From Streptomyces sannanensis (lineage in GTDB: Bacteria; Actinomycetota; Actinomycetes; Streptomycetales; Streptomycetaceae), in the NCBI RefSeq assembly GCF_039536205.1, contig NZ_BAAAYL010000001.1, positions 7,130,001 through 7,194,000 on the forward strand: a stretch of DNA of 64,000 nt, given 5' to 3'. A program made the position numbers and the translations under genes. Below, one piece after another: positions 50,755-58,602 of this stretch; the first letter of the stretch is position 1, and every line of letters begins with the position of its first letter. A model generated the notes under the pieces. It was given only the letters and a program-made list of their open reading frames with translations, was not told the origin of the DNA and ran no database searches.

Positions 50755-50826
50755 GGTCCCCCTAGCGTCTCCCCAACTCTCCCAGCGCGGCAGGGAACTT
50801 CACCAGAGCGCGCGGCGGCCGGACGG

Positions 50827-51189
50827 TCACTGCTCGCCGAGCAGCCGGGAACGGATCAGGAAACGCACCCCCTCGGGGGCCTCCAGGGAGAAACCGCTGC
50901 CGCGGCCTTCCACCACATCGACGGTCAGCCGCGTGTGGCACCACACCTCGTACTGGCTCGCCGAGATCCAGAAGGGCACCGGCTCCTCGACACCCTCGAC
51001 GGTCAGGGACTCTAACAAGACGTCAGATCCGCCGGTGCGGAACTCGCCGTCCGGATAGCACATCGGGGCGCTGCCGTCGCAGCAGCCGCCCGACTGGTGG
51101 AACATCAGCGGCCCGTGAGCCTCCCGCAGCCGCCGCACCAGACCGGCGGCCGCAGGGGTCAGCTCCACGCGCGGTACACGCTGCGTCAC
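50827..51189 (-). CDS. DUF779 protein
   Basis: A 120-residue protein with the DUF779 pattern FHQSGGCCDGSAPMCYPDGE and WISASQYEVWCHTRLTVDVV, a family normally encoded right after an acetaldehyde-type aldehyde dehydrogenase and of unknown role. GGGAGG precedes the GTG at 51189. The preceding frame is the last stump of such a dehydrogenase, whose TAG overlaps this start (TAGTG). One TTA codon (51013-51015) makes it a bldA-dependent candidate. Confidence 0.88.
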   Translation of the reverse strand: MTQRVPRVELTPAAAGLVRRLREAHGPLMFHQSGGCCDGSAPMCYPDGEFRTGGSDVLLESLTVEGVEEPVPFWISASQYEVWCHTRLTVDVVEGRGSGFSLEAPEGVRFLIRSRLLGEQ

Positions 51190-51265
51190 TATGCCTCCCG
51201 GAAGCCGAGTTTCTCGGAGGAGCGGCTGACCGGCAGTCTCTTCGTCTCGTGTTCGTACACGTGTC
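51189..51265 (-). pseudogene. C-terminal stump of an aldehyde dehydrogenase
   Basis: The last codons before DUF779 read YEHETKRLPVSRSSEKLGFR-EA-stop, which aligns with the C-terminus of ExaC-type aldehyde dehydrogenases (HYQQTKNLLVSYxxxxLGFF). No catalytic or NAD-binding part is present upstream in any frame, so most of the gene is deleted. Confidence 0.65.
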
Positions 51266-51428
51266 GCCCCTCTCCAGGCCGGCGAAACAAATGTGGTCCC
51301 CCGGGCCGCCCGCGATCCGGCCCGGACCAGTGACTCAGCCAACTCCCTGTGAGGTTGCGAGGGGGTTGCGAGCGCACAGAGCTCAGCCGCCGCGCGACTG
51401 AAACCAGGTGTCGTGACGGACGGACTTC

Positions 51429-51851
51429 ATGCACACTGCGCGGATGAATACGGGCACCGGCCGGCCACCGCAGGAGAGGGCCTTGCGCCATGTCGCAGCT
51501 CTGTCCCAGGGAGGGCAGCTCGGCTCTGGGTTGCGGCTGACGATGAACTTCCATCCCGACCGCATGGCGGGCGACCGGCCGATCCTGGTCAGGATGGCCG
51601 AAGACGGTGTCTACCGGTCGCAGTTCGTGACGGGCACCAGCAACGGCGGTCTGACAGTTCACCCGGACGGGGATCGGTGGCACTGGGAGAGCCGTATTTT
51701 CGGCGGCGCCTACGACCATGCCGCCGCCGACGAGCGCCCCGTCTATGGAGCGCTGAACTTCCGGCGCGATCCCGCCGGAGGGGCCCCGCGATTCGGCTCC
51801 TCGTACTTCAGGCTCAACGCCGAAACCCTCGCGCGCGCCACCTTCTGCTGA
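51429..51851 (+). CDS. DUF3626 protein, C-terminally truncated
   Basis: A 140-residue frame with the DUF3626 core: LTMNFHPDRMAGDRPIL, VYRSQFVTGTSNGGLTVHPD, WHWESRIFGGAYD, YGALNFRRDPAGGAPRFGSS and YFRLNAETLARATFC, then a stop. Relatives I recall continue for roughly as long again after this point, so the gene is probably cut short; no continuation is visible downstream. Starts at ATG 51429 or 51444 are possible, neither with a strong ribosome site. Confidence 0.65.
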   Translation: MHTARMNTGTGRPPQERALRHVAALSQGGQLGSGLRLTMNFHPDRMAGDRPILVRMAEDGVYRSQFVTGTSNGGLTVHPDGDRWHWESRIFGGAYDHAAADERPVYGALNFRRDPAGGAPRFGSSYFRLNAETLARATFC

Positions 51852-51928
51852 CCAGCACGCACAGCTGCTGAAGGTCACGGCAGTGGTCCCCGCGACTCAG
51901 GCTGCTGCCCGGGCGAGCCGACGGGCGC

Positions 51929-52219
51929 TCACGGCGTGTCCTCCACCGTGACCCCGTGCTGGAACGCGACATGGTTCTTGATCCGGCGCGCGAGGGGACT
52001 CGGGTGCGGGTAGTACCAGGCTGCGTCCGGATTGGTTCGACCGCTCACGGTGATGGTGCAGTACCGGGCGATCCCCTTCCAGAAGCAGAGCGACTTCGTG
52101 GAACTCGCCGTGAAGTACCGGCGGTTCAGCGTCTCGGGCGGGAAATAGTGGTTGCCCTCGACGATCACTGTGCGGGGGGCCTCCGCGATCACGGTTCCGT
52201 TCCAGACAGCCCGCGGCAT
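51929..52219 (-). CDS. DUF427 protein
   Basis: A 96-residue protein covering the single DUF427 domain: RAVWNGTVIAEAPRTVIVEG, NHYFPPETLNRRYF, TKSLCFWKGIARYCTITV and NPDAAWYYPHPSPLARRIKN. The family is widespread and of unknown function. GAGGAGC precedes the ATG at 52219. It lies just 11 bases from the end of the merR-like gene on the same strand and is probably cotranscribed with it. Confidence 0.9.
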   Translation of the reverse strand: MPRAVWNGTVIAEAPRTVIVEGNHYFPPETLNRRYFTASSTKSLCFWKGIARYCTITVSGRTNPDAAWYYPHPSPLARRIKNHVAFQHGVTVEDTP

Positions 52220-52230
52220 GGCTTTGCTCC

Positions 52231-52659
52231 TCATAGTGAGCGTGGGCCGTGTCGCCCGTTCTCGGACCCGGCGAAGATACGGCAGATGTCGGCATCGGTG
52301 CAGTCGGCCGGGTCGGTCGCGGAGGCCCGCTCCGCGAGCGCGTTCAGGGCGGCGCGGGTGGCGCGCAGCTCGGCCAGTCGCCGGTCGATGTCGGCGAGAT
52401 GCCGGTCGACGAGCGTCGTGACGTGTTCGCAGGGGGATGTCCCGGCATCACGAAGGGCGAGGACGGAGCGGATCTCGGCGAGGGTGAGCCCGGACCCCTG
52501 CGCTTCGCGGATGAACGCCAGCCGTCTTGTGGTCCGCTCCGGATAGTCGCGGTAGCCGCCCGGGGTGCGGGGCGGGACGGGCAGAAGACCGGCCTGCTCG
52601 TAGTAGCGGATGGTCCTGGTGGTCAGCCCGCTGGACGCGGCGAGGTCGCCGATGCGCAT
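52231..52659 (-). CDS. MerR-family regulator (metal-type)
   Basis: A 142-residue MerR protein: HTH MRIGDLAASSGLTTRTIRYY, EQAGLLPVPPRTPGGYRDY, dimer helix HLADIDRRLAELRATRAALN, and Cys residues in TSPCEHV and DPADCTDADIC that could bind a thiophilic metal. It diverges from an alkylmercury-lyase-like gene with a MerR-type promoter between them, so it should activate that gene and repress itself. Confidence 0.92.
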   Translation of the reverse strand: MRIGDLAASSGLTTRTIRYYEQAGLLPVPPRTPGGYRDYPERTTRRLAFIREAQGSGLTLAEIRSVLALRDAGTSPCEHVTTLVDRHLADIDRRLAELRATRAALNALAERASATDPADCTDADICRIFAGSENGRHGPRSL

Positions 52660-52675
52660 GTCCTCAGGGTAGCCC

Positions 52676-52707
52676 TTGACCTTCCAGTGCACTGGAAGGT
52701 CTACCGT
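52676..52707 (+). promoter_or_regulatory. MerR-type promoter/operator with 20-base spacer
   Basis: TTGACC (-35) at 52676-52681 and TACCGT (-10) at 52702-52707 are separated by 20 bases instead of 17, the hallmark of MerR-activated promoters. The spacer region holds a perfect 22-base palindrome (52679-52700) with half-site ACCTTCCAGTG. Confidence 0.88.
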
Positions 52708-52742
52708 CCTGGAACAGGCGGAGAAACAAGGAGGACCCCACG

Positions 52743-53672
52743 ATGCGGATCACGGTGTTGACCGTTCCGGACTGCCCGAACGCCACGCTCGTGCACGAGA
52801 GGATCATGGCCGCGCTGGCGGGCCGTGACGTGCCGGTGGACCTCGTCGAGGTGTCCGACGAGGCCGGCGCCGCCCGGTGGGGGATGACCGGCTCGCCCAC
52901 GGTCCTGCTGGACGGCGCCGATCCGTTCGCCGTCGCAGGCGCGGAGCCGAGCCTGTCCTGTCGCCTCTACCGGGACACCGACGGTGCCCTCGACGGGGCA
53001 CCGGGCGTTGTGGCCCTGCGCCGGGCGCTCGCGGACGTCCCCGATTTCCTGGACCGGGCCGGCCGGGGCCGCCGGGCGCCCGCCGAACGCGGGCTGCGAG
53101 CGGTGCAGCAGGCGGTATTGCGGCACTTCGCCGAGACGGGGGCGGCGCCCGCCCTCGGCGTAGTGGACCCGGTCGCTGCCCCATACGGGCGCACGGCCCG
53201 TGAGGCACTGGCCGAGCTGGCCCGGGAGGATTTTCTGACCGTCGACGACCGCGGGCGGATCAGGGCGGCGTACCCCTTCTCCGCCGCTCCGACCGCGCAC
53301 CGCGTACGAATCGACGGAGGCACGGAGGCATGGGCCATGTGCGCGATCGACGCGCTCGGCATTCCCGCGATGATCGGCCGCGATGTGGTCATCTCCTCCG
53401 CGGACCCGGTGACCGGCGAGCCGGTCATCGTCAGCACGACAGGCCGGAAGACGGTCTGGGAGCCGGCGGGCGTGGTGGTGTTCCTCGGATGCCGCACCTG
53501 CTCCGGGCCTGCGGCCTCGGTCTGCTGCGATGCGCTGAACTTCTTCGCCGACGCCGCCTCCGCCCAGGCATGGGCGGAGGCGCACCCTGATGTGGCGGGA
53601 CGGAGCATCGACCAGGCCCGGGCGGAGGAGATCGGCCGGCGGATCTTCGGCCGGCTGCTGGCCGACGACTGA
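52743..53672 (+). CDS. Alkylmercury lyase-like (MerB family) protein with thioredoxin-like N-terminus
   Basis: A 309-residue protein. Residues 1-100 form a thioredoxin/glutaredoxin-like domain (ITVLTVPDCPNATLVHERIM with a single Cys11, then GSPTVLLDG). Residues 115-300 match MerB: EAWAMCAIDALGIP gives Cys200 and Asp203, and VVFLGCRTCSGPA gives Cys253, corresponding to the MerB Cys-Asp-Cys catalytic set that cleaves the carbon-mercury bond. AGGAGGACC precedes the ATG at 52743. It is under the MerR-type promoter. No merA, merT or merP is nearby, so release of Hg(II) for reduction is not obviously covered here. Confidence 0.85.
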   Translation: MRITVLTVPDCPNATLVHERIMAALAGRDVPVDLVEVSDEAGAARWGMTGSPTVLLDGADPFAVAGAEPSLSCRLYRDTDGALDGAPGVVALRRALADVPDFLDRAGRGRRAPAERGLRAVQQAVLRHFAETGAAPALGVVDPVAAPYGRTAREALAELAREDFLTVDDRGRIRAAYPFSAAPTAHRVRIDGGTEAWAMCAIDALGIPAMIGRDVVISSADPVTGEPVIVSTTGRKTVWEPAGVVVFLGCRTCSGPAASVCCDALNFFADAASAQAWAEAHPDVAGRSIDQARAEEIGRRIFGRLLADD

Positions 53673-53750
53673 ACCGCATCGCCACCAGCGGCGACGGTCA
53701 GCGCTGTCCCGCTCACTCATGGTCGCCGCGCGCCGGGAGCGGGCTCCGTT

Positions 53751-53786
53751 CCCCCTGCGGCCTGCCTCGTCTCAGCCCGCAGGGGG
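53751..53786. terminator. Hairpin between convergent genes
   Basis: CCCCCTGCGG, 16-base loop, CCGCAGGGGG, overlapping the stop of the small minus-strand gene and following the MerB-like gene. Confidence 0.6.
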
Positions 53787-53969
53787 AGGCAACGGCCGTC
53801 CCTCAATGGCGGCCTCCATGTGCTTGTCGGTGAGGGCGCCCTCCCCGTACTTCTCCGTGAACGCCAGCACCCGCCCGAGCGGCGACGCGGGATCCGGCGG
53901 CTCCTTACTTATCACCGCGCCGAGCATGATCGCCGCGAACGCCGCCCCGACTTCCTGATGATCCGTCAT
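53772..53969 (-). CDS. Small hypothetical protein
   Basis: A 65-residue acidic-leaning protein (MTDHQEVGAAFAAIMLGAVI then FTEKYGEGALTDKHMEAAIE, ending PLPPPAG). Taken as the second gene of a pair with the gene 22 bases upstream on the same strand. An in-frame GTG at 53984 is an alternative start. No family recognised. Confidence 0.6.
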   Translation of the reverse strand: MTDHQEVGAAFAAIMLGAVISKEPPDPASPLGRVLAFTEKYGEGALTDKHMEAAIEGRPLPPPAG

Positions 53970-53991
53970 ATCCACCGGTTCCACCCTTGCT

Positions 53992-54405
53992 TCACCACTC
54001 CCGCCACTCGTCTGTGATCTCGTCGGGCTCCATGCCGTTCCGCGCGGCCAGCGCGGGGACATCGACGCCGTGCGTGACCAGCGATCCGTAGATGTACTCG
54101 AACAGATCCTCCCGGTCGACGGTGTCGAACCCGGAGCCGCCGAGTTCCGCATCCTCGTCCACGCCGTTGAGGGCCACGACCACGTGCTCGACGGCCCTGA
54201 GGACTTCGGCGTCCGAGGGCCTGTTCGGCAGCCCGGCCAACTCGGTCTCGTACCTCGCCAGCACATCGTCCACAGCCCGTATCAGCGGCTCCGGATAGAG
54301 CAGCGTCATCTCCGCGCACTCCGGATCCAGCGTTCCCGCCGCCAACTCACGGGCTTCCTCCGCGATCGCCTTGCGCCACTTCTGGGAGGGCCTTGTCGTC
54401 TTCAT
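53992..54405 (-). CDS. Hypothetical protein
   Basis: A 137-residue acidic soluble protein: KTTRPSQKWRKAIAEEAREL, LIRAVDDVLARYETELAGLP and REDLFEYIYGSLVTHGVDVP. I recall similar proteins as conserved hypotheticals in streptomycetes but know no function. The ATG at 54405 is chosen by codon pattern; the ribosome site is weak. Paired with the 65-residue gene downstream. Confidence 0.65.
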   Translation of the reverse strand: MKTTRPSQKWRKAIAEEARELAAGTLDPECAEMTLLYPEPLIRAVDDVLARYETELAGLPNRPSDAEVLRAVEHVVVALNGVDEDAELGGSGFDTVDREDLFEYIYGSLVTHGVDVPALAARNGMEPDEITDEWREW

Positions 54406-54530
54406 GCGAGGAACATACGCCCGGTCACTGACAACGCCGGCCCAGCGCGGGTGAGGGACGGGGGCCTGGGTGTGCCTTGCCGGCCGCGGGCATCCGGCAA
54501 TCGTGGGAAGGCCGGCCGGCAGCTTGCGGA

Positions 54531-55154
54531 TCATCCCGGAGCGACGCCGGTACGGCGCTGGATCCGGGCGTCGTTCGACGAGGCGAGGCACCAGTCGAGG
54601 ATCGAGGGCCAGGAGCCGTAGCCCGCGTCCATGTCCAGGTGAGCCTCGCCGGCGAGGACGTCCGCAGGCAGGCCGTGAGGTTCGCCGTACGCGGCAGCGG
54701 CGCCTTCCGGGCAGTAGGGGTCGTTGTCGCTGCCGACGATCCGGGTGTACACGGAAGCGGCGGAGAATTGCGAGGCCGTCACCGGCGGCGGGGTGAACCC
54801 TGCGATCTCCGCGTGCTGTTCGAGTATGCCCGGAGACGGCGGAGCGACGAGGAGCACCCGGTCGACGGGGACCGGCACGGTGTTGCGGGCCACGGCGTGC
54901 AGCCACAGCAGACAGGCCAGGCTGTGGCAGACGACGGTGAGTCCCTGCCCGCGCAACATGCCGGGCCGAGCTCTCAGTTCGGCCAGCCACCGTTCCAGCT
55001 CGGGCTGGTCCGGGTCGGGCAGTTGGGGATAGTCGACCTCGTGCCCCAGGGCCGTGAGCCGGTCGGCCAGCCAGTGCTGCCAGTGCCCGGCGGGTCGGTG
55101 GTTCTGCCATCCGTGGAGAATCAGGAAGCCGCGCTCGATCGGGATTTCGGTCAT
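54531..55154 (-). CDS. RBBP9/YdeN-type serine hydrolase
   Basis: A 207-residue alpha/beta hydrolase of the RBBP9 family: FLILHGWQNHRPAGHWQHWL at the N-terminus, nucleophile Ser78 in VVCHSLACL, acid in SDNDPYCPEG and catalytic His in GEAHLDMDAGYGSWP. Family members have weak esterase or protease activity on unknown substrates. The start is ATG 55154 with GAGAG upstream. Confidence 0.9.
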   Translation of the reverse strand: MTEIPIERGFLILHGWQNHRPAGHWQHWLADRLTALGHEVDYPQLPDPDQPELERWLAELRARPGMLRGQGLTVVCHSLACLLWLHAVARNTVPVPVDRVLLVAPPSPGILEQHAEIAGFTPPPVTASQFSAASVYTRIVGSDNDPYCPEGAAAAYGEPHGLPADVLAGEAHLDMDAGYGSWPSILDWCLASSNDARIQRRTGVAPG

Positions 55155-55605
55155 GTTCTCTCGCAGTCAGAGGGAAGGTCCGGCCTCAGGCCGGGAGGCT
55201 CAAGGCGATTGTCGGCATGGCCGATCATGCAGGTCCAGTCAGTCTCTCGGATGGAACAGATGAGGACGGCCGGGACTGACTGGAACGGGCGACCCACCGA
55301 TCTCACAGTGGGTGAACAACACAGGTGTCTACGGTGACCGGCGCAGGGCCGGCACTGTCGTGCTGCACGAGGGGCCGGCGGCCGGCTACGCGGAGTTGCG
55401 TTGTACGGTCCCCGCGGCCTCACCTGCTCAACCGTGAGACTGCCCTGGCCGTAACAACGGCACGGATCGCCCGCAACCCATGGGTGGTTTTCAGAGCACC
55501 TGACGTCCTGACCGGACGGGCTGGGAAAAGATCTGGCCTGCCACTGGCCCCGCCGTTAGGTTCGCGGGGCAGCACAGACCTTTCCCCGGGACGACAAGGA
55601 TCTCC
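55155..55605. other. 451-base intergenic region
   Basis: No supported gene. Its one clear structure is a widely spaced inverted repeat at 55234-55284, listed separately. Confidence 0.45.
55234..55284. repeat. Widely spaced 11-base inverted repeat
   Basis: TCCAGTCAGTC (55234-55244) and GACTGACTGGA (55274-55284) are exact inverse copies with 29 bases between, upstream of the hydrolase gene. It may be a paired regulator site or an RNA hairpin. Confidence 0.6.
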
Positions 55606-56538
55606 GTGACATCCATTCGTATCGCCCGCCCCGACGAACTGCCCGCCCTGGTCGAGTACCCCGGCGACGACGAGCGCAACGCCGCGACCCGGGAGTATCT
55701 CGTCCGGCTCCTCGACGGCAAGTGCACCCGCCCCGAGTGGTGCCTGGTCGCCGAGGGCGGCGACGGGCGGCTGATCGGCAGCGCGGTGCTGTGGACCATA
55801 CCCGGCCACGAGGTCCCGCTGGCCGTTGTGCTGTTCGAAGCGCCGGCGGAGTCGCCGGAGACCGGGATCGCGCTGCTGGACGCAGCGGCCGCGAAGGCAG
55901 GGGAGTCGGGTGCGAACGAACTGGAGCACGTCGTCGACTCGCCCGCCCAGGCCCCGCAGTTCCAGCGGGACCCGGGGCGCCGGGGCGAGCTGCTCCGGCA
56001 GGCAGGATTCCAAGTGGTGCGCGACGGACGACGGTTCAGGCTCCAGGTCCCTGAGGAGTTGCCCGCCGACGATCCTCGGCTGAGCTTCCGCTCGCTCGCC
56101 GATCTCGGCCGCGAGCCGTTCATCGACGTACTGCAGGAGCTGCTCGCGGACACCGCGGACGCGCGCCTCGCCGCCGACGTGGAGCGGCACGGTCTGCGGC
56201 GTGCGGCAGAGCTGCTCTTCGAGGAGACGGGCGAGCTGCGGCACGAGCCCGAGTGGTGGGAGATCGGTTACGACGCGGACGGCACCCCGGCCGTGGTCAG
56301 CCTGCCCGCCGAGAGTCCCAGCGTGCCCGTGATCGGTTTCGTCGGTGTCGCGCCCGCCCATCGTGGCAAGGGGTACGCGACCTCGGTCGTCGTCCGCGGC
56401 ACGCGTGTTCTCGGGGCGAACGGCGCCACCGAGATCCGTGGGGACTGCGACGCGGCCAATGAGGCGATGGCCAGGGCGTTCCGGAGGGCTGGGTACGAGA
56501 ACTTCGCCGCCCGGCTGGAGTTCAGCCGGACTCTCTGA
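55606..56538 (+). CDS. GNAT-family acetyltransferase with tandem domains
   Basis: A 310-residue protein. The C-terminal domain is a clear GNAT: VIGFVGVAPAHRGKGYATSV with the R/Q-x-x-G-x-G/A loop (HRGKGYA), ending ANEAMARAFRRAGYENFAAR. The N-terminal half (IRIARPDELPALVEYPGDDE) looks like a degenerate second GNAT fold. GTG 55606 follows AAGGA. Substrate unknown. Confidence 0.85.
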   Translation: MTSIRIARPDELPALVEYPGDDERNAATREYLVRLLDGKCTRPEWCLVAEGGDGRLIGSAVLWTIPGHEVPLAVVLFEAPAESPETGIALLDAAAAKAGESGANELEHVVDSPAQAPQFQRDPGRRGELLRQAGFQVVRDGRRFRLQVPEELPADDPRLSFRSLADLGREPFIDVLQELLADTADARLAADVERHGLRRAAELLFEETGELRHEPEWWEIGYDADGTPAVVSLPAESPSVPVIGFVGVAPAHRGKGYATSVVVRGTRVLGANGATEIRGDCDAANEAMARAFRRAGYENFAARLEFSRTL

Positions 56539-56942
56539 TCGCCGGAGTGGGCGAGGCCGCCGCGAGCGGCAGCCTGCGGCGCCCATGTGGTAAACCGGTC
56601 CTGGGGCCCGTACGGTCGAGGCGCTCCCGTTCAGGCCGGCAGACGTAGTCGCCGGCATCTCGTCGAGATGACGAAAAGGGGGACTGCTGCGACGTGGGGG
56701 GAGCGGGTCGCGGGTGCGACGTGCAGTCCCGGCCACCGACCTGCCCGAGTTTCCGGTGACGCCCACCCTTCTCGACGGCGGACCCACCCACCGCGCCCCG
56801 AGTCTCTGACTCGCAGGCCGACGGCTTGCGCCGCGCCGCCCTGCCGCGGGCACAGCGGACGGCCGGGCCGGCCAGGACGAGGAGAACAAGAGAAACGCGG
56901 CGGACCGGAACGACTCGGTCCGCCCGTTCGTTCTTGTGCGGG
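56539..56942. other. 404-base region upstream of the penicillin-binding protein
   Basis: No supported gene. A hairpin GGCGGACCG (56898-56906) / CGGTCCGCC (56915-56923) lies 20 bases before the start codon and may act in the leader or as an operator. Confidence 0.5.
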
Positions 56943-58391
56943 ATGAACAAGACGATCAGACACGCTTCGGTCCTCTGTCTGCTGATGGTGCTCGCTCTGA
57001 TGATGCGAGCCACCTGGCTGCAGTTCTTCGAAGCCCAGGCACTCGCGGACAACGAACACAACCGGCGGAAGACCATCGACCAGTACGCACAGCCGCTGGG
57101 CGACATCATCGTGGCCGGTTCCCCGGTCACCGGCTCGAAGAAGACGGGCAGCGGCGATCTCGCGTACCAGCGCACGTATACGGACGGCGAGCTGTATGCG
57201 CCCGTCACCGGCTACAGATCGCAGGCATACGGAGCCACCCAGCTCGAGGGCATCTACGGTGATGTCCTCGACGGGACCGACGACCGGCTGCGGAAGCCGG
57301 CGGACGCTGTCCTGGGCCGGCACCCGAAACCCGGCGATGTGGTGACGACGATCGATCCGGCAGTGCAGAAGGCGGCGTACGAGGGGCTCGGCAGCAAGAA
57401 GGGTGCGGCCGTCGCCATCGACCCGGAGACCGGGGAGATCCTCGCGATGGCGTCCACACCTTCGTACGACCCGTCGCAGATCAGCGGGACGACGGACGGC
57501 GAGGCGTGGAAGCAGCTGACCGGGGACGAGGACCAGCCCATGCTCAATCGGGCGCTGCGGCAGACCTATCCGCCCGGCTCCACCTTCAAGCTGGTGGTCG
57601 CGGCGGCAGCGCTGGAGGACGGGATGTACGGGTCGGTCGACGAGCCGACCGACAGCCCGGATCCGTACACCCTGCCCGGCACGGCCACGGTCCTGGAGAA
57701 CGAGAACCGCTCCGCGCCGTGCGAGAACGCGACCCTGCGCACCGCGCTCCAGTACTCGTGCAACAACGTCTTCGCCAAGCTGGCCGTCGACCTCGGCCAG
57801 GACAAGGTCCGCGAAACGGCGGAGAAGTTCGGCTTCAACACCGACAAGCTCGATGTGCCGGTGCGGGCCGCGAAGAGCGTCTACCCGTCCGGTATGGACA
57901 AGGCGCAGACGGCGCTGACGGGCATCGGCCAGTTCGACGTCACGGCGACGCCGCTGCAGATGGCGATGGTTCCGGCAGTGCTTGCCAACGACGGTGAGCT
58001 GAAGTCGCCGCACATGGTGTCCAAGGTGACGGACTCGTCCGGCAACACCCTGCAGAGCTTCGAGGACCCGGACACCCGGCGAGTGGTCTCCGCCTCGACG
58101 GCCGAGCAGCTGCGCAGCGCGATGGTCACGGTCGTCGAGGACGGCACCGGCACGAACGCGCGGATCGACGGCGCGGAAGTGGGCGGCAAGACCGGGACCG
58201 CGCAGCGGGGCGTCGACAACAGCAAGACGCCCTACGCCTGGTTCACCTCGTACGCCAAGGACGACGCCACCGGCAAGCAGGTCGCGGTCGCGGTGGTCGT
58301 CGAGGACTCCGCCGCCGCGCGTTCCGAGGTCAGCGGCAACGGCCTGGCGGCGCCGGTGGCTCAGAAGATGATGCGGGCAGCGCTCACGTAG
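56943..58391 (+). CDS. Class B penicillin-binding protein (transpeptidase)
   Basis: A 482-residue PBP with an N-terminal anchor (SVLCLLMVLALMMRATWLQF), a dimerisation region, and a transpeptidase domain with all three motifs: Ser213-Thr-Phe-Lys216 (PPGSTFKL), Ser-Cys-Asn 272-274 (YSCNN) and Lys-Thr-Gly 416-418 (GGKTGTAQ). It resembles Streptomyces PbpA-type proteins but has no adjacent FtsW/RodA partner. The start is ATG 56943; the frame is open upstream to 56826 but lacks a better signal. Confidence 0.92.
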   Translation: MNKTIRHASVLCLLMVLALMMRATWLQFFEAQALADNEHNRRKTIDQYAQPLGDIIVAGSPVTGSKKTGSGDLAYQRTYTDGELYAPVTGYRSQAYGATQLEGIYGDVLDGTDDRLRKPADAVLGRHPKPGDVVTTIDPAVQKAAYEGLGSKKGAAVAIDPETGEILAMASTPSYDPSQISGTTDGEAWKQLTGDEDQPMLNRALRQTYPPGSTFKLVVAAAALEDGMYGSVDEPTDSPDPYTLPGTATVLENENRSAPCENATLRTALQYSCNNVFAKLAVDLGQDKVRETAEKFGFNTDKLDVPVRAAKSVYPSGMDKAQTALTGIGQFDVTATPLQMAMVPAVLANDGELKSPHMVSKVTDSSGNTLQSFEDPDTRRVVSASTAEQLRSAMVTVVEDGTGTNARIDGAEVGGKTGTAQRGVDNSKTPYAWFTSYAKDDATGKQVAVAVVVEDSAAARSEVSGNGLAAPVAQKMMRAALT

Positions 58392-58602
58392 TCGCCTGCG
58401 GCAGAGGCAGCGCGTCGCTTCGCGCCGAGTCGTCGGCGCGTGTGCTCCGTGTCCGGACTTCCTGGGCGGTCCGCGACTCCGTCATCGCGCCCGGCTCGCC
58501 GCGCAGATCCTCGAGCGCACGCAGGACCAGGTCCCGGGGACGGCCGGACAGCTCCGGCTGCGCCCCAGGACCTGATCGAACTGCGCGTCGTACGCGGGGT
58601 GG

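Noticed and set aside
58392..58602. A minus-strand tail (LVLRALEDLRGEPGAMTESR) between the PBP and subtilase genes.
   Set aside because: No start signal, no family and only 211 bases between convergent genes; probably chance open frame.
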